The position numbers and the translations under genes are program-made. From Foliamicus sp965115835 (GTDB lineage Bacteria; Pseudomonadota; Gammaproteobacteria; Steroidobacterales; Foliamicaceae), in NCBI GenBank assembly GCA_965115835.1, contig OZ220471.1, positions 2,480,001 to 2,544,000 of the forward strand: a DNA stretch of 64,000 nucleotides, written 5' to 3'. This document shows positions 1-9,108 of this stretch, piece after piece. Positions within the stretch are counted from its first letter, which is position 1; each line of letters opens with the position of its first letter. The notes beneath the pieces are model-generated. The model had not been told where the DNA came from. It ran no database searches and was given only the letters and a program-made list of their open reading frames with translations.

Positions 1-1271
1 GCGTCGAACTCCAGCCGCAGGCTGGGATCCTCGGTCGTCAGCTTGGCAAGCGCATCGGAGAGCTTTTTCTCGTCGCCCCTTCGGGTCAGTTCCAGCACCA
101 CGCCGTGCATCGGCGCCGGCATCGGGGCGGGCTTGAAACGCAGGCGATCGTGCGCATGGCTGGCATGCAGAACGCCGCTGTAGCGCAACTCGTTGATCTT
201 GGACAGCGCGGCGATGCCGCCGGCCCCCACCGACTGTACTTCCTCGGCCGCGGCGCCCTGCACCGCGTACAGGTGCGCCGCCCTGATCGCCTTGCGCTGG
301 TCGTCCAGATACAGCGAATCGCCCACGGCCACCTTCCCCTGGAACACCCGAAACAGGCCCATCTTGCCCACATAGGGATCGACATTGATCTTGAACAGGA
401 GCGCCACGGCGTCCTGGTCCGGGTCGACCTTCAGGACAACGGCGTCATCGTCGAGAGTGCATTCCGGCGGGCTGCCCTCGCACGGTGACGGCGCCAGCCG
501 CTCCATGATGCCGAGCAGTTGATTGAGGCCCGCGCCGCTGGCCGACGAAACGAAGCACACGGGAACCAGATGCCCCTGGCGCAGGGCGCGTTCGAAGGCG
601 CCGTGCAGCTGCTCCGGATTCATGTCCTCGCCCTGCTCGAGGTACTGCTCCATCAAGTCGTCGTCCAGTTCCACGACCTGATCCACGATGATGGTGCGCG
701 CCTCGGCGGTGGACCCGAAGTCGGTGGCGCGATCCTCCGGGCTGAAATAGCAATCGGCCACGCTGGTCGCCCCGTCAGCCGGCAGGTTGAGCGGAATGCA
801 CTCGCGACCGAAGGTTTCCCGGATCTGCGCCATGAGTCCGGCAAGGTCGGCGGTGTCGCTGTCGATATGCGTAATGACGATGAACCGCGCCAGCCCCATC
901 TGTTCGGCGGCCGCCATTGTGCGCCGGGTCATCAGTTCGATGCCTGCGGCCGCATTGATCGCGATCATGGCGGTTTCGACCGCCGGCAGCACACTCAGCG
1001 CGCGCCCCGCGAAGTCGGCGGAACCCGGGGTGTCGATCAGGTTGATGTGGGCGCCTCCGTGTTCAAGATGGCATACCGCCACATCGGCGGAGTACTGCAG
1101 GCGCTTCTCTTCAGGTCGGTGGTCGCATACGGTGCTGCCGCGCTCAATGCTGCCGGGCGTCTTGATTGCTCCGGCGGCCGCCAGCAGGTTCTCTGCCAGC
1201 ATGGTCTTGCCGGCGCCGGAGTGTCCGAGGAGAACGATATTGCGAAGGGAGGCAGTGGATGGATGGGTCAT
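1..1271 (-). CDS. Elongation factor G-like GTPase (EF-G2 type), C-terminus beyond window
   Basis: A ribosomal translocase-type GTPase paralogous to FusA. About 423 N-terminal residues are visible and the gene runs off the left edge. The P-loop GHSGAGKT is at residues 16-23 and the G3 motif DTPG follows near residue 77. A domain II-like segment (ALLFKINVDPYVGKMGLFRVFQGKVAVGD region) follows. The G4 position, normally NKxD, reads THID, which is unusual for an active EF-G. The overall pattern fits the EF-G2/EF-G-like family rather than the main FusA, which normally sits with rpsL-rpsG-tuf; none of those are here. ATG at 1271 was chosen because it directly precedes the G-domain start. It lies 169 bp downstream of the cytochrome c' gene on the same strand. 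Confidence 0.85.
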   Translation of the reverse strand, partial: MTHPSTASLRNIVLLGHSGAGKTMLAENLLAAAGAIKTPGSIERGSTVCDHRPEEKRLQYSADVAVCHLEHGGAHINLIDTPGSADFAGRALSVLPAVETAMIAINAAAGIELMTRRTMAAAEQMGLARFIVITHIDSDTADLAGLMAQIRETFGRECIPLNLPADGATSVADCYFSPEDRATDFGSTAEARTIIVDQVVELDDDLMEQYLEQGEDMNPEQLHGAFERALRQGHLVPVCFVSSASGAGLNQLLGIMERLAPSPCEGSPPECTLDDDAVVLKVDPDQDAVALLFKINVDPYVGKMGLFRVFQGKVAVGDSLYLDDQRKAIRAAHLYAVQGAAAEEVQSVGAGGIAALSKINELRYSGVLHASHAHDRLRFKPAPMPAPMHGVVLELTRRGDEKKLSDALAKLTTEDPSLRLEFD

Positions 1272-1440
1272 GCTCGAAAAATCTCGGCCTTGTTCTTTCG
1301 GACGCACCATGCGGCCTGACCCGGCGGCGGAATTCCGGGCGGCAGGGTGCGGGAATTTACCACAGGCCCGCCGAGCGCAAGCGCTCCTGTCTTCCCTGAC
1401 GCCTTGAGATCGTGTGCCCGAACACGAGCGCTCGCGCGGG

Positions 1441-1899
1441 CTACCGGTCTTCGGCCCGGAACTCCCGGTGGCAGTTCCGGCAGGCGTCCGCCAGCCTCTT
1501 CAGCGATTGCGCCATGAACTCCCTGTCGCCCGACTCGGCCGCGGCTGCGAGATTGCGGCCTTCGCGTTCGGCCGCCTCGGCCCGGGCCAGAAACTGCTCC
1601 GGACGCTGCCAGATTCCGGGCAGCGCGGCGGTCTCTCCGGTCTCCGAACCGGGCGGGAAAAGCGAGCTGACCAACTGCGCATTCAGTCCCAGGGACATCG
1701 CCTGGGTCTGGAGATGACGCTCGTCGAACTCGATATCCCCCGCAAGCAATTCGGTCAATGCGGAAAGGTGAGTCGCCATGCCCAGCATCACGTCCTTGCG
1801 GTATTCGATCACGTCTTGCATGTCTGACGCCGCCGCACCGAGAAAGAGGGCAGCGCCAACCGCGGCCGCGAGCGGCCCGCTCAGGTGCTGCGCCCGCAT
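1441..1899 (-). CDS. Cytochrome c' (class II c-type cytochrome)
   Basis: A 152-residue exported haem protein. An N-terminal hydrophobic signal segment (about residues 8-24) is followed by an all-helical domain with the haem-binding CRNCH motif at residues 140-144, close to the C-terminus as is typical of cytochrome c'. Members bind NO or CO, or carry electrons in the periplasm. It is the last gene of the minus-strand cluster that starts with an ECF sigma factor, 35 bp after the second permease. A longer open frame extends upstream to 2394 but antisense-overlaps nothing meaningful and lacks homology; ATG at 1899 gives the signal peptide. Confidence 0.82.
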   Translation of the reverse strand: MRAQHLSGPLAAAVGAALFLGAAASDMQDVIEYRKDVMLGMATHLSALTELLAGDIEFDERHLQTQAMSLGLNAQLVSSLFPPGSETGETAALPGIWQRPEQFLARAEAAEREGRNLAAAAESGDREFMAQSLKRLADACRNCHREFRAEDR

Positions 1900-1934
1900 G
1901 GTTTGAACATCGCGCCGAACCCGCCGGCCGGCAA

Positions 1935-3125
1935 CTACAGCTCGCGCAGGGCCACGGTGACCCGCGCATTCGCCGCCCGGACAGCAGGGAAGGCCCCCCC
2001 CACCAGGCCCACGATCAACGCTGCCGCCATTCCCCGGGCAAGGAGGTCGGGCGTGACCGCGAAGTTGAACACCACCTGACTGAAACTGACTCCCAGCGTG
2101 GATGCCTGGAAGCCGTTGAGCGCCAACCAGACGGTCGCACAACCGAACACCCCTCCCAGGAAGGCGAGGACCACGGACTCCAGCAGGGTCGCCAGGGCCG
2201 TGGGGAAGGAACCGAAGCCGAGCGCCCGCAAGGTGGCCAGTTCGCGCGCCCGGGCGGCGATGGACGCATACATGGCGTTCAGGGCGGCGAACAGGGCGCC
2301 TATGGCCATCAGCACCGAAACCGGAATACCGATCTGGCGAATCAGACTGGCTGTGTTTTCGGCCTGTTTGGCATAGAACTCCCTTTCGCTCCACACATCC
2401 ACGCTCAGCCTCTGCTCCCTGGCCAGCGCCTCTTCCAGTTGTTCACGGCCCCCCGGGCCGTCCACCCGGGCGCGCACCACCTGAAAGCCGTTGCCCAGTT
2501 GGTACGCCGATTGAAGCACGTTGACATCGCACCACAACTCCGACTCGAACACCGATCCGCCGGCCTCGAACACCCCGGTCACCAACCATTCGGTCTTGCC
2601 GAATCGGACGGTCTGCCCCGGCTCCAGGCCCGCGAACTGATTGCGGGCGCCGCGCCCGGCGATCAGCTCGAATCGCCCGGGCGTGAACTCGCGCCCTTCC
2701 GCCAGCCGATAGTCCTTGCGCAAGGCAAAGCCACCGGGCTGGATGCCGCGCAGCGCAACATTGGCCTCGGCGCCGGAGGATTTGCCCACGGCATTGACGA
2801 TCCAGAACAGTTCCGATGAAACCTCCGGCTCGCCTGCCGCGTCCCGGGCGATGCCGGGCGCATAGCGCACGATGTCCGCCTGTTCATCCGAGAAGCGGCT
2901 GTTGAGTTCCGCAGTCGAGCCGTTGCGCAACACCAGCGCCACATCGTCCCGTCCGCTGCCCACCATGGTCTTCTCGAAGCCCGAGGCCATGGACAGCACG
3001 CCTGCGAACACGCCGGTCAGCGCGGCGATACCGGACATGGCCACTGCGGCCGTGCCGGGCCTGCGCGGCAGGCTGCGCACATTGAGCGTTGCGAGCGCCA
3101 GCGTTTGCCCAAGCCACCCGAACAT
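1935..3125 (-). CDS. ABC transporter permease, FtsX/MacB-like
   Basis: A 396-residue inner-membrane permease. It has one N-terminal transmembrane helix (about 25-50), a periplasmic MacB-PCD-like domain, and three C-terminal helices (about 275-300, 320-345, 365-385) with the segment AARARELATLRALGFG that typifies FtsX-domain proteins. This architecture belongs to MacB/LolCE-type exporters that act on periplasmic or membrane substrates rather than importing. It starts 13 bp after the stop of the upstream permease gene, so the two are probably translated together and form a heterodimer with the ATPase encoded at 4491-5177. The substrate is not evident. Confidence 0.88.
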   Translation of the reverse strand: MFGWLGQTLALATLNVRSLPRRPGTAAVAMSGIAALTGVFAGVLSMASGFEKTMVGSGRDDVALVLRNGSTAELNSRFSDEQADIVRYAPGIARDAAGEPEVSSELFWIVNAVGKSSGAEANVALRGIQPGGFALRKDYRLAEGREFTPGRFELIAGRGARNQFAGLEPGQTVRFGKTEWLVTGVFEAGGSVFESELWCDVNVLQSAYQLGNGFQVVRARVDGPGGREQLEEALAREQRLSVDVWSEREFYAKQAENTASLIRQIGIPVSVLMAIGALFAALNAMYASIAARARELATLRALGFGSFPTALATLLESVVLAFLGGVFGCATVWLALNGFQASTLGVSFSQVVFNFAVTPDLLARGMAAALIVGLVGGAFPAVRAANARVTVALREL

Positions 3126-3138
3126 GGTCGCGAGCCTC

Positions 3139-4299
3139 TCAGGTAGTGCGCAAGAGCGCGACGATGTCCAGCCTGAGCGCCCGGATCACCGGCGGCAGGA
3201 CCGAACCCAGGCTGATCGCCAGCATCAGGCCGAGGCCCAGCAACACGGAAGCCGTGTCGAGATGCAGGCCGGCGAGGAACATGGTTCCCATATTCTCGGC
3301 CACCCAGGACAGGGCGACCCAGCCCAGCACCATCGCAAGGCCGCCCACGGGCAAGACGAGCAGCAATCCCTCCAGCACCGCCAGCCGGAACAAGCTGCCC
3401 GAACTGAAGCCGAGGGTCTTGAGCACGCCCATTTCATGGATTCGCTCGCGCACCGACTGCGCCATGGTGTGTCCGGTCACGAGCAGGATCATGAACACCA
3501 CCGCGCTCAGGATCAGGGTCACGATCAGGCCGATATTGCCGAACTGTCTGGCGTACTCCTGCGCGAAGGCCGCCTCGGTGCTGGTCTTGGTCTCGGCTGG
3601 CGAATTCGCGAATTCCGCGTCGATCGTCGCCATCAACTCCTCGACCGGCGCCGTGCCGTCGCCCCTGGAGACATACCAGCCCACGGTGCCCTTGCCGAAG
3701 GCGCGCGCCTCCTCGAAATAGTCGTGATGAAACAGCAGCACCGTCGCATGCATGCCGGAGGCCGTGTCGTCGAAAACGCCTTCGATCTCGAATTCCCAGG
3801 TTTTGCTGCCGTTGCTCCGCTCCCATATGCTGGATACGAGCGGCACCCGTTGGCCCACCTGCCAGCCGTACTGTTTGGCCAGCCCACGTCCCACGATCGC
3901 TCCCCCGCGATTATCCAGCCAGGCCTGTTTGGCCTCACCGGACAGCTTGATCTCCGGATAGAGCGCCAGGTACTCCTCGGCCCGAACCGGATGCTGGGCG
4001 AACTCCGGATCGTCCTGATAGCGGGCGCCGAACCAGGTGGCGTGCGAGACTGCCCCAATGCCCGGCAGCCGCTCGATTCGCGACTGGTAGGCTTCCGGGA
4101 GCATCATGATCAGCGACACGTTGTGCGCGGTCAGCAGCCGCTGTTGGGATTCCGCGCCCACATCACTCAGGGAAAGGGCGGCCTTCAGGCCCTCCAGGAC
4201 GGTGAACAGGAAGAACACCACCAGCACCGCCAGCATGGTGAAGACGGTGCGCACGGGCTTGCGCCACAGGTTGCGCCAGATGAGTGTGAAACGGTTCAT
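3139..4299 (-). CDS. ABC transporter permease, FtsX/MacB-like
   Basis: A 386-residue permease of the same FtsX/MacB class as its downstream neighbour. An N-terminal helix at about 15-38 is followed by a periplasmic domain and three C-terminal helices. Its coupling-type segment SVRERIHEMGVLKTLGFS matches the FtsX signature. A 191-bp gap containing an inverted-repeat element separates it from the ATPase gene; all other joins in this cluster are shorter. It probably pairs with the second permease, the ATPase and the HlyD-type adaptor as a tripartite exporter core. No outer-membrane TolC gene is present nearby, so a shared TolC may be used. Confidence 0.88.
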   Translation of the reverse strand: MNRFTLIWRNLWRKPVRTVFTMLAVLVVFFLFTVLEGLKAALSLSDVGAESQQRLLTAHNVSLIMMLPEAYQSRIERLPGIGAVSHATWFGARYQDDPEFAQHPVRAEEYLALYPEIKLSGEAKQAWLDNRGGAIVGRGLAKQYGWQVGQRVPLVSSIWERSNGSKTWEFEIEGVFDDTASGMHATVLLFHHDYFEEARAFGKGTVGWYVSRGDGTAPVEELMATIDAEFANSPAETKTSTEAAFAQEYARQFGNIGLIVTLILSAVVFMILLVTGHTMAQSVRERIHEMGVLKTLGFSSGSLFRLAVLEGLLLVLPVGGLAMVLGWVALSWVAENMGTMFLAGLHLDTASVLLGLGLMLAISLGSVLPPVIRALRLDIVALLRTT

Positions 4300-4318
4300 G
4301 GGGCGGTGCGGGCTTGAC

Positions 4319-4475
4319 GCGGATCTCTCACCGGATCAGGAAATTCCGGGCGTGGTCGAATCGCCCGGAAACCGGAAAGGGCAAGCCCGACACGGGAGGT
4401 CGTTGCAGGCGGCGGAAAAACGCGGGATCAGGCATGGTGTTGCAAGGCTGCGTCCGGGTCCGGTGAGAGCTCCGG
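4319..4475. repeat. Intergenic repeat with inverted ends, family A copy 1
   Basis: About 157 bp filling most of the gap between the ABC ATPase and permease genes. The left end (GGATCTCTCACCGGATC at 4321) is repeated in inverted form at the right end (GGTCCGGTGAGAGCTCC at 4457-4473). Read on the minus strand, the interior (TTGCAACA, TGCCTGAT, then GCCTGCAACGAC and GTGTCGGGCTTGCCCTTT) matches the sequence at 10493-10622 closely. I see no coding potential. It could be a small mobile repeat, or it could act as a transcription attenuator or RNA-processing site inside the operon. Confidence 0.75.
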
Positions 4476-4490
4476 GATCGAAGGGCCGGG

Positions 4491-5177
4491 CTACGGCGCT
4501 CCATCCAGCTCCCCCTTGTCGAGATGCAGCACGCGGTGCGCAAACGACGCGGCGCGAGGATCGTGGGTCACCATGACGATGGTCTTGCCGTAGTCGCGGT
4601 TCAACTGCTGCAGCAGAATCATGATTTCGTCGGCGGTGAGGCGGTCCAGGTCGCCGGTGGGCTCGTCGCACAGCAGGATGGGGGGATCCGACACGATGGC
4701 GCGGGCAATCGCCACGCGCTGCTCCTGTCCTCCCGACAGCTCGCGGGGGTAATGTGAAGCGCGTTCGGACAGACCCACCAGGCGCAGGGCCGTGTTGACA
4801 TGCTGCTGGCGCCGGGAGGCCGGCAGGGACTTGTTGAGCAGCAGTGGCAGGGCGACGTTGCGGGCGGCGGTGAGAACCGGCAGCAGGTTGTAGAACTGGA
4901 ACACGAAGCCGATGTTTTGCGAGCGCCATTTCGCCAGTGCGCCCGGCGACAGCTTGCTGATGACCTTGCCGTCCACCTCGACTACGCCCCCGGACGGCTT
5001 GTCGAGACCGCCCAGCAGGTTCAGAAGCGTGGTCTTGCCGGAACCCGAAGGACCCATCAGCCCCACGAAGTCGCCCTTGTCGATGGTCAGGCTGATGCCG
5101 CCGAGCACGCGAACGAACTCGCGTCCCTTGCGGTAATTCTTGCTGACATCCGCCAGCCGGATGAGTGGTTCCGCCAT
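4491..5177 (-). CDS. ABC transporter ATP-binding protein, MacB/LolD type
   Basis: A 228-residue cytoplasmic ATPase. Walker A is GPSGSGKTT near residue 42, the signature is LSGGQEQRVAIARA near 147, Walker B is ILLCDEPTGDLD near 165, and the H-loop lies in VTHDPRAA. Length and the DEPTGDLD sequence match the LolD/MacB class of FtsX-partner ATPases. The signature has QEQ where QQQ is usual; this is tolerated in the family. It lies between the HlyD-type adaptor (42 bp upstream) and the two permeases, and should power that exporter. Confidence 0.92.
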   Translation of the reverse strand: MAEPLIRLADVSKNYRKGREFVRVLGGISLTIDKGDFVGLMGPSGSGKTTLLNLLGGLDKPSGGVVEVDGKVISKLSPGALAKWRSQNIGFVFQFYNLLPVLTAARNVALPLLLNKSLPASRRQQHVNTALRLVGLSERASHYPRELSGGQEQRVAIARAIVSDPPILLCDEPTGDLDRLTADEIMILLQQLNRDYGKTIVMVTHDPRAASFAHRVLHLDKGELDGAP

Positions 5178-5219
5178 GTTGTTCCAATGCAGTGTTCCGA
5201 GTGAAGGCCCTTTTCTGTC

Positions 5220-6449
5220 TCAAGGATAGTGGATTTCGGAGCCGTCGGACAGCCCGCCGGGGGGATCGAGGATCACTCGTTCTCCCGGCGTCAGGCCGGA
5301 CACGATCGCCACGCGCGGCCCGTCGCGTTCGCCTGCCACTACGGCGCGCCGCCGCGCCCGGTTGCCTTCGGCCACGTACACCCATTGATTACCGGCGCTG
5401 CCCATGAGCGCCGAGGACTCGACGCGGATCATGTCCTGCCCCGGCGCCAGCGGGGCTTCTCCCGGCCCGATGAACGACACCTTGGCGCCCATGTCCGGCA
5501 GGATGCGCGGGTCCGGTTCGAGGATACCCACTCGTACGCGCACGGTGGCCTTCTCGCGGTTGGCCGCCGGCACGATGGCGATCACCTCCGCCGGAATCCG
5601 CCACTCGGGATAGGCGTCCAGTCTGGCTGTTACCGCGCCCCCCGGACGAACCCGCTGCAGGTAGGCCTCGTTCACATCCACCTCGATCTCCAGCGATTCC
5701 ATGTCCACCAGCGTGCAGACGCCGGTGCGGGTGAAGCCGCCCCCGGCCGATACCGGAGAGATCATTTCGCCGGGCTGGGCGTTCTTGTCGATGACCACGC
5801 CGGCGAAGGGAGCGCGCACCACGGTCTCGCTGTGCGCCTGACGCTGAACCGCCAGGGCCCGCTCGGCCACCGTCACCCCGGCGCGATCCGACTCCAGGCG
5901 CGCACTCAGCCGGTCCCGCGCCGCTGCGGCCGAGTCCAGCTCGGCTTCGCTGGCCAGCCCCTGGCCGTGCAATCCGGACAAGCGCTGGTGCGAGCGCTCT
6001 GCCTCGCGGAGTTGCGCTCTGGTCTCGCCCACGGCGCTGCGTGCGGAAGCAAGTTGCGCCTCGGCCAGACGCAGTTGCGCAAGTTCCTCCGCATCGTCCA
6101 GTACCGCCACCACCTGACCTTCCTCGACGGCCATGCCCTCTTCCACCAGCACCGAGCGGATCCGGCCAGTGCGCTTGGAAGACACCGTGGCGCTGCGCCG
6201 CGCAGTCACGTAGCCACTGGCGTCGAGAATGCTTGCGCCGTCGCCTGCCGGCGGCCTTCGAACGGTCTCCACACGCACTTCGGTGGTGGCGGCCGGCCAG
6301 AAATATGTCGCCAGAACGGCCAGCGCGGCCCCGGCGCAGAGCGTGGCGATGGACGGCCAGAGGAAACGCCTCAAGGCGCCGGGTTGGGGCGGGTCGTCCC
6401 GGGGGATGCGCAGTCCCTCGAGACCCGGGTGGGCGCCGGTGTCGCTCAT
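5220..6449 (-). CDS. Periplasmic adaptor (HlyD/MacA-like membrane fusion protein)
   Basis: A 409-residue protein. It has a cytoplasmic N-tail, one transmembrane helix at about 29-50, a biotinyl-lipoyl half-motif, a coiled-coil hairpin (residues about 120-190, rich in Ala, Glu, Arg and Gln), the second lipoyl half (VVRAPFAGVVIDKNAQPGE), and beta-barrel domains. This is the standard order for RND/MacA adaptors that bridge an inner-membrane exporter and an outer-membrane channel. Its ATG overlaps the stop of the ferrochelatase-like gene (ATGA), so translation is coupled. It should work with the downstream ATPase and two permeases. Confidence 0.9.
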   Translation of the reverse strand: MSDTGAHPGLEGLRIPRDDPPQPGALRRFLWPSIATLCAGAALAVLATYFWPAATTEVRVETVRRPPAGDGASILDASGYVTARRSATVSSKRTGRIRSVLVEEGMAVEEGQVVAVLDDAEELAQLRLAEAQLASARSAVGETRAQLREAERSHQRLSGLHGQGLASEAELDSAAAARDRLSARLESDRAGVTVAERALAVQRQAHSETVVRAPFAGVVIDKNAQPGEMISPVSAGGGFTRTGVCTLVDMESLEIEVDVNEAYLQRVRPGGAVTARLDAYPEWRIPAEVIAIVPAANREKATVRVRVGILEPDPRILPDMGAKVSFIGPGEAPLAPGQDMIRVESSALMGSAGNQWVYVAEGNRARRRAVVAGERDGPRVAIVSGLTPGERVILDPPGGLSDGSEIHYP

Positions 6450-8107
6450 TGCGCGCCGGATCCGGCGTTGCGGGACCGAAGCGGGCGCGGCTCGCCCTCC
6501 GCGAAGGCGGGGACGCTGCCAGCGCCGGCGTCCGGGGCGGGAAGTTCCGGCTCCCCGGAAGGCGCGTTTTCACCCCTGAACGGTTCCGAGAACGTGAAGC
6601 CGGCGGATCGGCCCGGCGCGGCTCCCGCCGGGCTCGGGCTGCCCGGATGCTGTGACAGCACGGAGTCCATGGCCTGGAAAAAGGCCTCGACGATGGGCCC
6701 CCGGTAGCGGCCCACCGGCAAGCCGTTATAGATGACCCGCGTTCCGTCCTGCACGTATTCCCGCACCAGGGGCTGGTTCCAGTCCGGATAGTCGATGGGG
6801 TCGTACAAGCTGTAATCGTCGAATCCATGGAAGTTGACCATGGCGTGCCCGAAGGCGCTGTCGGTGTTCTCGGCAAAGAACGAGAGGGGCACGTTGACGA
6901 CATGGTCGAAACCGTCGCGGATCCCGTCCCAGTACGCTTCGTTGGTGGACAGGTGATTGTTGTGCGGATCGTTGACGGGATCGGCAAAGTTTTCCTGGCT
7001 TGTCACCAGCTCGTGGCGGGCGAAACCGTAACCCTCCAGCAGTCTGCGCATATCGGTCTTGATCGCCTTCAGATAAGGCGGCCCCAGTTCCAGCCAGGCC
7101 TCGTGCGGAACCCGGTCCCAGGGCATGCCGTGCGTCGATACGACCACCTTGACGGAGTCGTCGGGCGAGAACGTGTCCAGACGGTCGGCCAGCATGCGGA
7201 GATAGGCGGTGCGCAGGACCGGCTGGTCTCCGAGTTGCGGGGTGATGATTACCTTGATGTGCTTGTTGTTCCGCTCCTCCCACTCGTGGATGTAGTGCAT
7301 GGCGTGCTTGATGCTGCCGTTGAATTCCTCATGGTGCGAATAGATCGGTCGCGGTGCGGCCAGCATTACCGTGTCTACCCCGGTTTCCAGAAGGTTGTAC
7401 ATGGCCCTCCTGGCCCTGCCGAAGTTGTCGGCGGACACCCAGGCCCAGGGAAGGTCGCCGTATTTCCGATGCACCCGCTGCATGGCCTCCCGGACGATGA
7501 TTCGATTGCCGGCCTCGTGAGGGATGCGGCCGTCCATGAAGGCCTTGCCGGGCGCATAGTAAAACACCCGGCACTTGGTAATCAGCCTGGCTGCCGAAGC
7601 GGGCATGCCCGCCTTGCGGCCGGGGAGCAGGAAGTATCCCGGCGCCAGATAGCTGTTCGGTGACGGCGGCGTCCACACCACTTCGCCGGTCAGGTACTTG
7701 TCCGCATAGGGCACCCCGTCGTAATCGATGTCGCGCCCCAGGTGGTCGATCAGGCGGGTGGGTGTGAATTCCTCGAATTCGTAATAGCGCTGCGCATCCA
7801 TGAGCAGCACCCCCCGGTCGCGATTGACAAAATGACGGATCGGCCAGGGGATGTACTGCAGGGTTTTTTGCGTCAGCGCATAGTAATCCTCGACGCGCAG
7901 CTCTTCCGGCTGGATCAGATGGGAAATGAAGATGCCCACCCGTCCTTCCGGTTGGGTGTCCTGGCTCTTGTAGTACGCGAAGTAGTTCGGCTCCACCAAT
8001 TGCGGAGGCGTGCGGTTGTTGTACTGAAAGACGCCGAATCCGATCACGCCCAGAGCGAGTACGGCGATTCCGCACGCCATGACCGCCCTGAGCAGCTTTC
8101 TCATCAT
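6446..8107 (-). CDS. Membrane-anchored ferrochelatase-like protein
   Basis: A 553-residue protein with an N-terminal membrane anchor (about residues 9-27) and a Pro/Ala-rich C-terminal tail (about 488-553). Two segments resemble the ferrochelatase active site. One is KVVVSTHGMPW with His326, at the place of the family's catalytic HG/HS motif. The other, about 85 residues later, is a block ending FFAENTDSAFG with Glu413, resembling the HxETL segment that carries the catalytic Glu. The segment ELVTSQENFADP resembles the family's SQxGP stretch. The protein is much longer than ordinary HemH (about 320-370 residues), and anchoring outside the membrane is odd for a haem-synthesis enzyme. A role in metal-tetrapyrrole chemistry in the periplasm is inference. 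Its ATGATG start overlaps the hydrolase stop; the second ATG (8104) is an alternative. Confidence 0.6.
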   Translation of the reverse strand: MMRKLLRAVMACGIAVLALGVIGFGVFQYNNRTPPQLVEPNYFAYYKSQDTQPEGRVGIFISHLIQPEELRVEDYYALTQKTLQYIPWPIRHFVNRDRGVLLMDAQRYYEFEEFTPTRLIDHLGRDIDYDGVPYADKYLTGEVVWTPPSPNSYLAPGYFLLPGRKAGMPASAARLITKCRVFYYAPGKAFMDGRIPHEAGNRIIVREAMQRVHRKYGDLPWAWVSADNFGRARRAMYNLLETGVDTVMLAAPRPIYSHHEEFNGSIKHAMHYIHEWEERNNKHIKVIITPQLGDQPVLRTAYLRMLADRLDTFSPDDSVKVVVSTHGMPWDRVPHEAWLELGPPYLKAIKTDMRRLLEGYGFARHELVTSQENFADPVNDPHNNHLSTNEAYWDGIRDGFDHVVNVPLSFFAENTDSAFGHAMVNFHGFDDYSLYDPIDYPDWNQPLVREYVQDGTRVIYNGLPVGRYRGPIVEAFFQAMDSVLSQHPGSPSPAGAAPGRSAGFTFSEPFRGENAPSGEPELPAPDAGAGSVPAFAEGEPRPLRSRNAGSGAQ

Positions 8108-9108
8108 TCCGGCAGCCCCTCCACTGGCAGTGTGTTTGCGGCCTCGGCGAAGGGCACGCGATCCAGCCAGTCGCGCGCACCGGTGGCGGTTTCGCGCGGC
8201 GCCTCCTGTATCGCCATATGTCCGACGCCAGGATAAATGATAGTCGCAACCGAAGGCGCACTCTTCAGCAGCCGCGCCAGCTCGCCGGCCAGTTCCACGC
8301 GGACCTGCGGATTCTCCTCGCCCCACTGGATCAGTACCGGTGCGCGCACCCGGGCGATCAGGGCCTCGATGTCGCCGGATACGTACTGGCGAAGACGCTC
8401 AAGCTGCGCCACCCGCTGGCCTTCGAGCCGCCACAGGTTGTGCCAGCGGTCCACCAGCTCGGGGGCTACCCTGGCGGGATTGCCGAAACCGCTCTTCAGC
8501 ATGAACTCGGGCAATGCGCGCGGGGTGATCCAGCGCACCAGCAAGGCCAGCGGCGACAGGCGCTGCGGGGCCTGCCGGCCGCGTACGCCGGGCTCCAGGG
8601 AACCCGGCGAGATCAGCACCAGACCGGCCGTGCGGCCGGGGTTGCGGACGGCGTAATGAATGGCGACGGTGCCGCCCAGGGAGGCGCCCACGATGACCGC
8701 GCGCCCCACTTCGAGACGGTCGAGAAGGCGCTCCATCAGTTGTACCGTGCGCGGCAGGCCGTAGTCGCCGGTGGGATCGGCGCCGCTCAGTCCGTGGCTG
8801 GTCATGTCGAAACGCACCACCCGATAGCGGTCCTTGAGGATCTGCACCCACGGGTCCCAGCCGATCAGGCTGGCAAAATTGGCGTGGACGAGCACCACCG
8901 CGGGGCCGGATCCTTCATCCCGGTAATGGATGCGAGCCCCGTCGATTCGGGCGAATTGCGACGCCGGAGTGGCGTAACGAGCCTCGAGCCTTTCTGCAGG
9001 GATATCGCGCCACACCCAGGCGGCCACGGCAAGGGCGGCGAGCGCAAGGACCGACAGGCCGCCGGCGGTCCAGGCCAGGGCCAGCAGCATGCGCCGCAGG
9101 AATTTCAC
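8104..9108 (-). CDS. Alpha/beta hydrolase, membrane-anchored
   Basis: A 334-residue alpha/beta-hydrolase fold protein with an N-terminal hydrophobic anchor at about 9-33. The nucleophile elbow is GASLGG (Ser near 147), the oxyanion region is VLVHANFAS, and the catalytic His lies in GVGHMAIQE near residue 304. The substrate cannot be read from sequence; esterases, lipases and C-C hydrolases share this pattern. Both ends overlap neighbours by four bases (anti-sigma stop upstream, ferrochelatase-like start downstream), so it belongs to the sigma-controlled operon. The anchor suggests it acts at the periplasmic face. Confidence 0.82.
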   Translation of the reverse strand: MKFLRRMLLALAWTAGGLSVLALAALAVAAWVWRDIPAERLEARYATPASQFARIDGARIHYRDEGSGPAVVLVHANFASLIGWDPWVQILKDRYRVVRFDMTSHGLSGADPTGDYGLPRTVQLMERLLDRLEVGRAVIVGASLGGTVAIHYAVRNPGRTAGLVLISPGSLEPGVRGRQAPQRLSPLALLVRWITPRALPEFMLKSGFGNPARVAPELVDRWHNLWRLEGQRVAQLERLRQYVSGDIEALIARVRAPVLIQWGEENPQVRVELAGELARLLKSAPSVATIIYPGVGHMAIQEAPRETATGARDWLDRVPFAEAANTLPVEGLPE

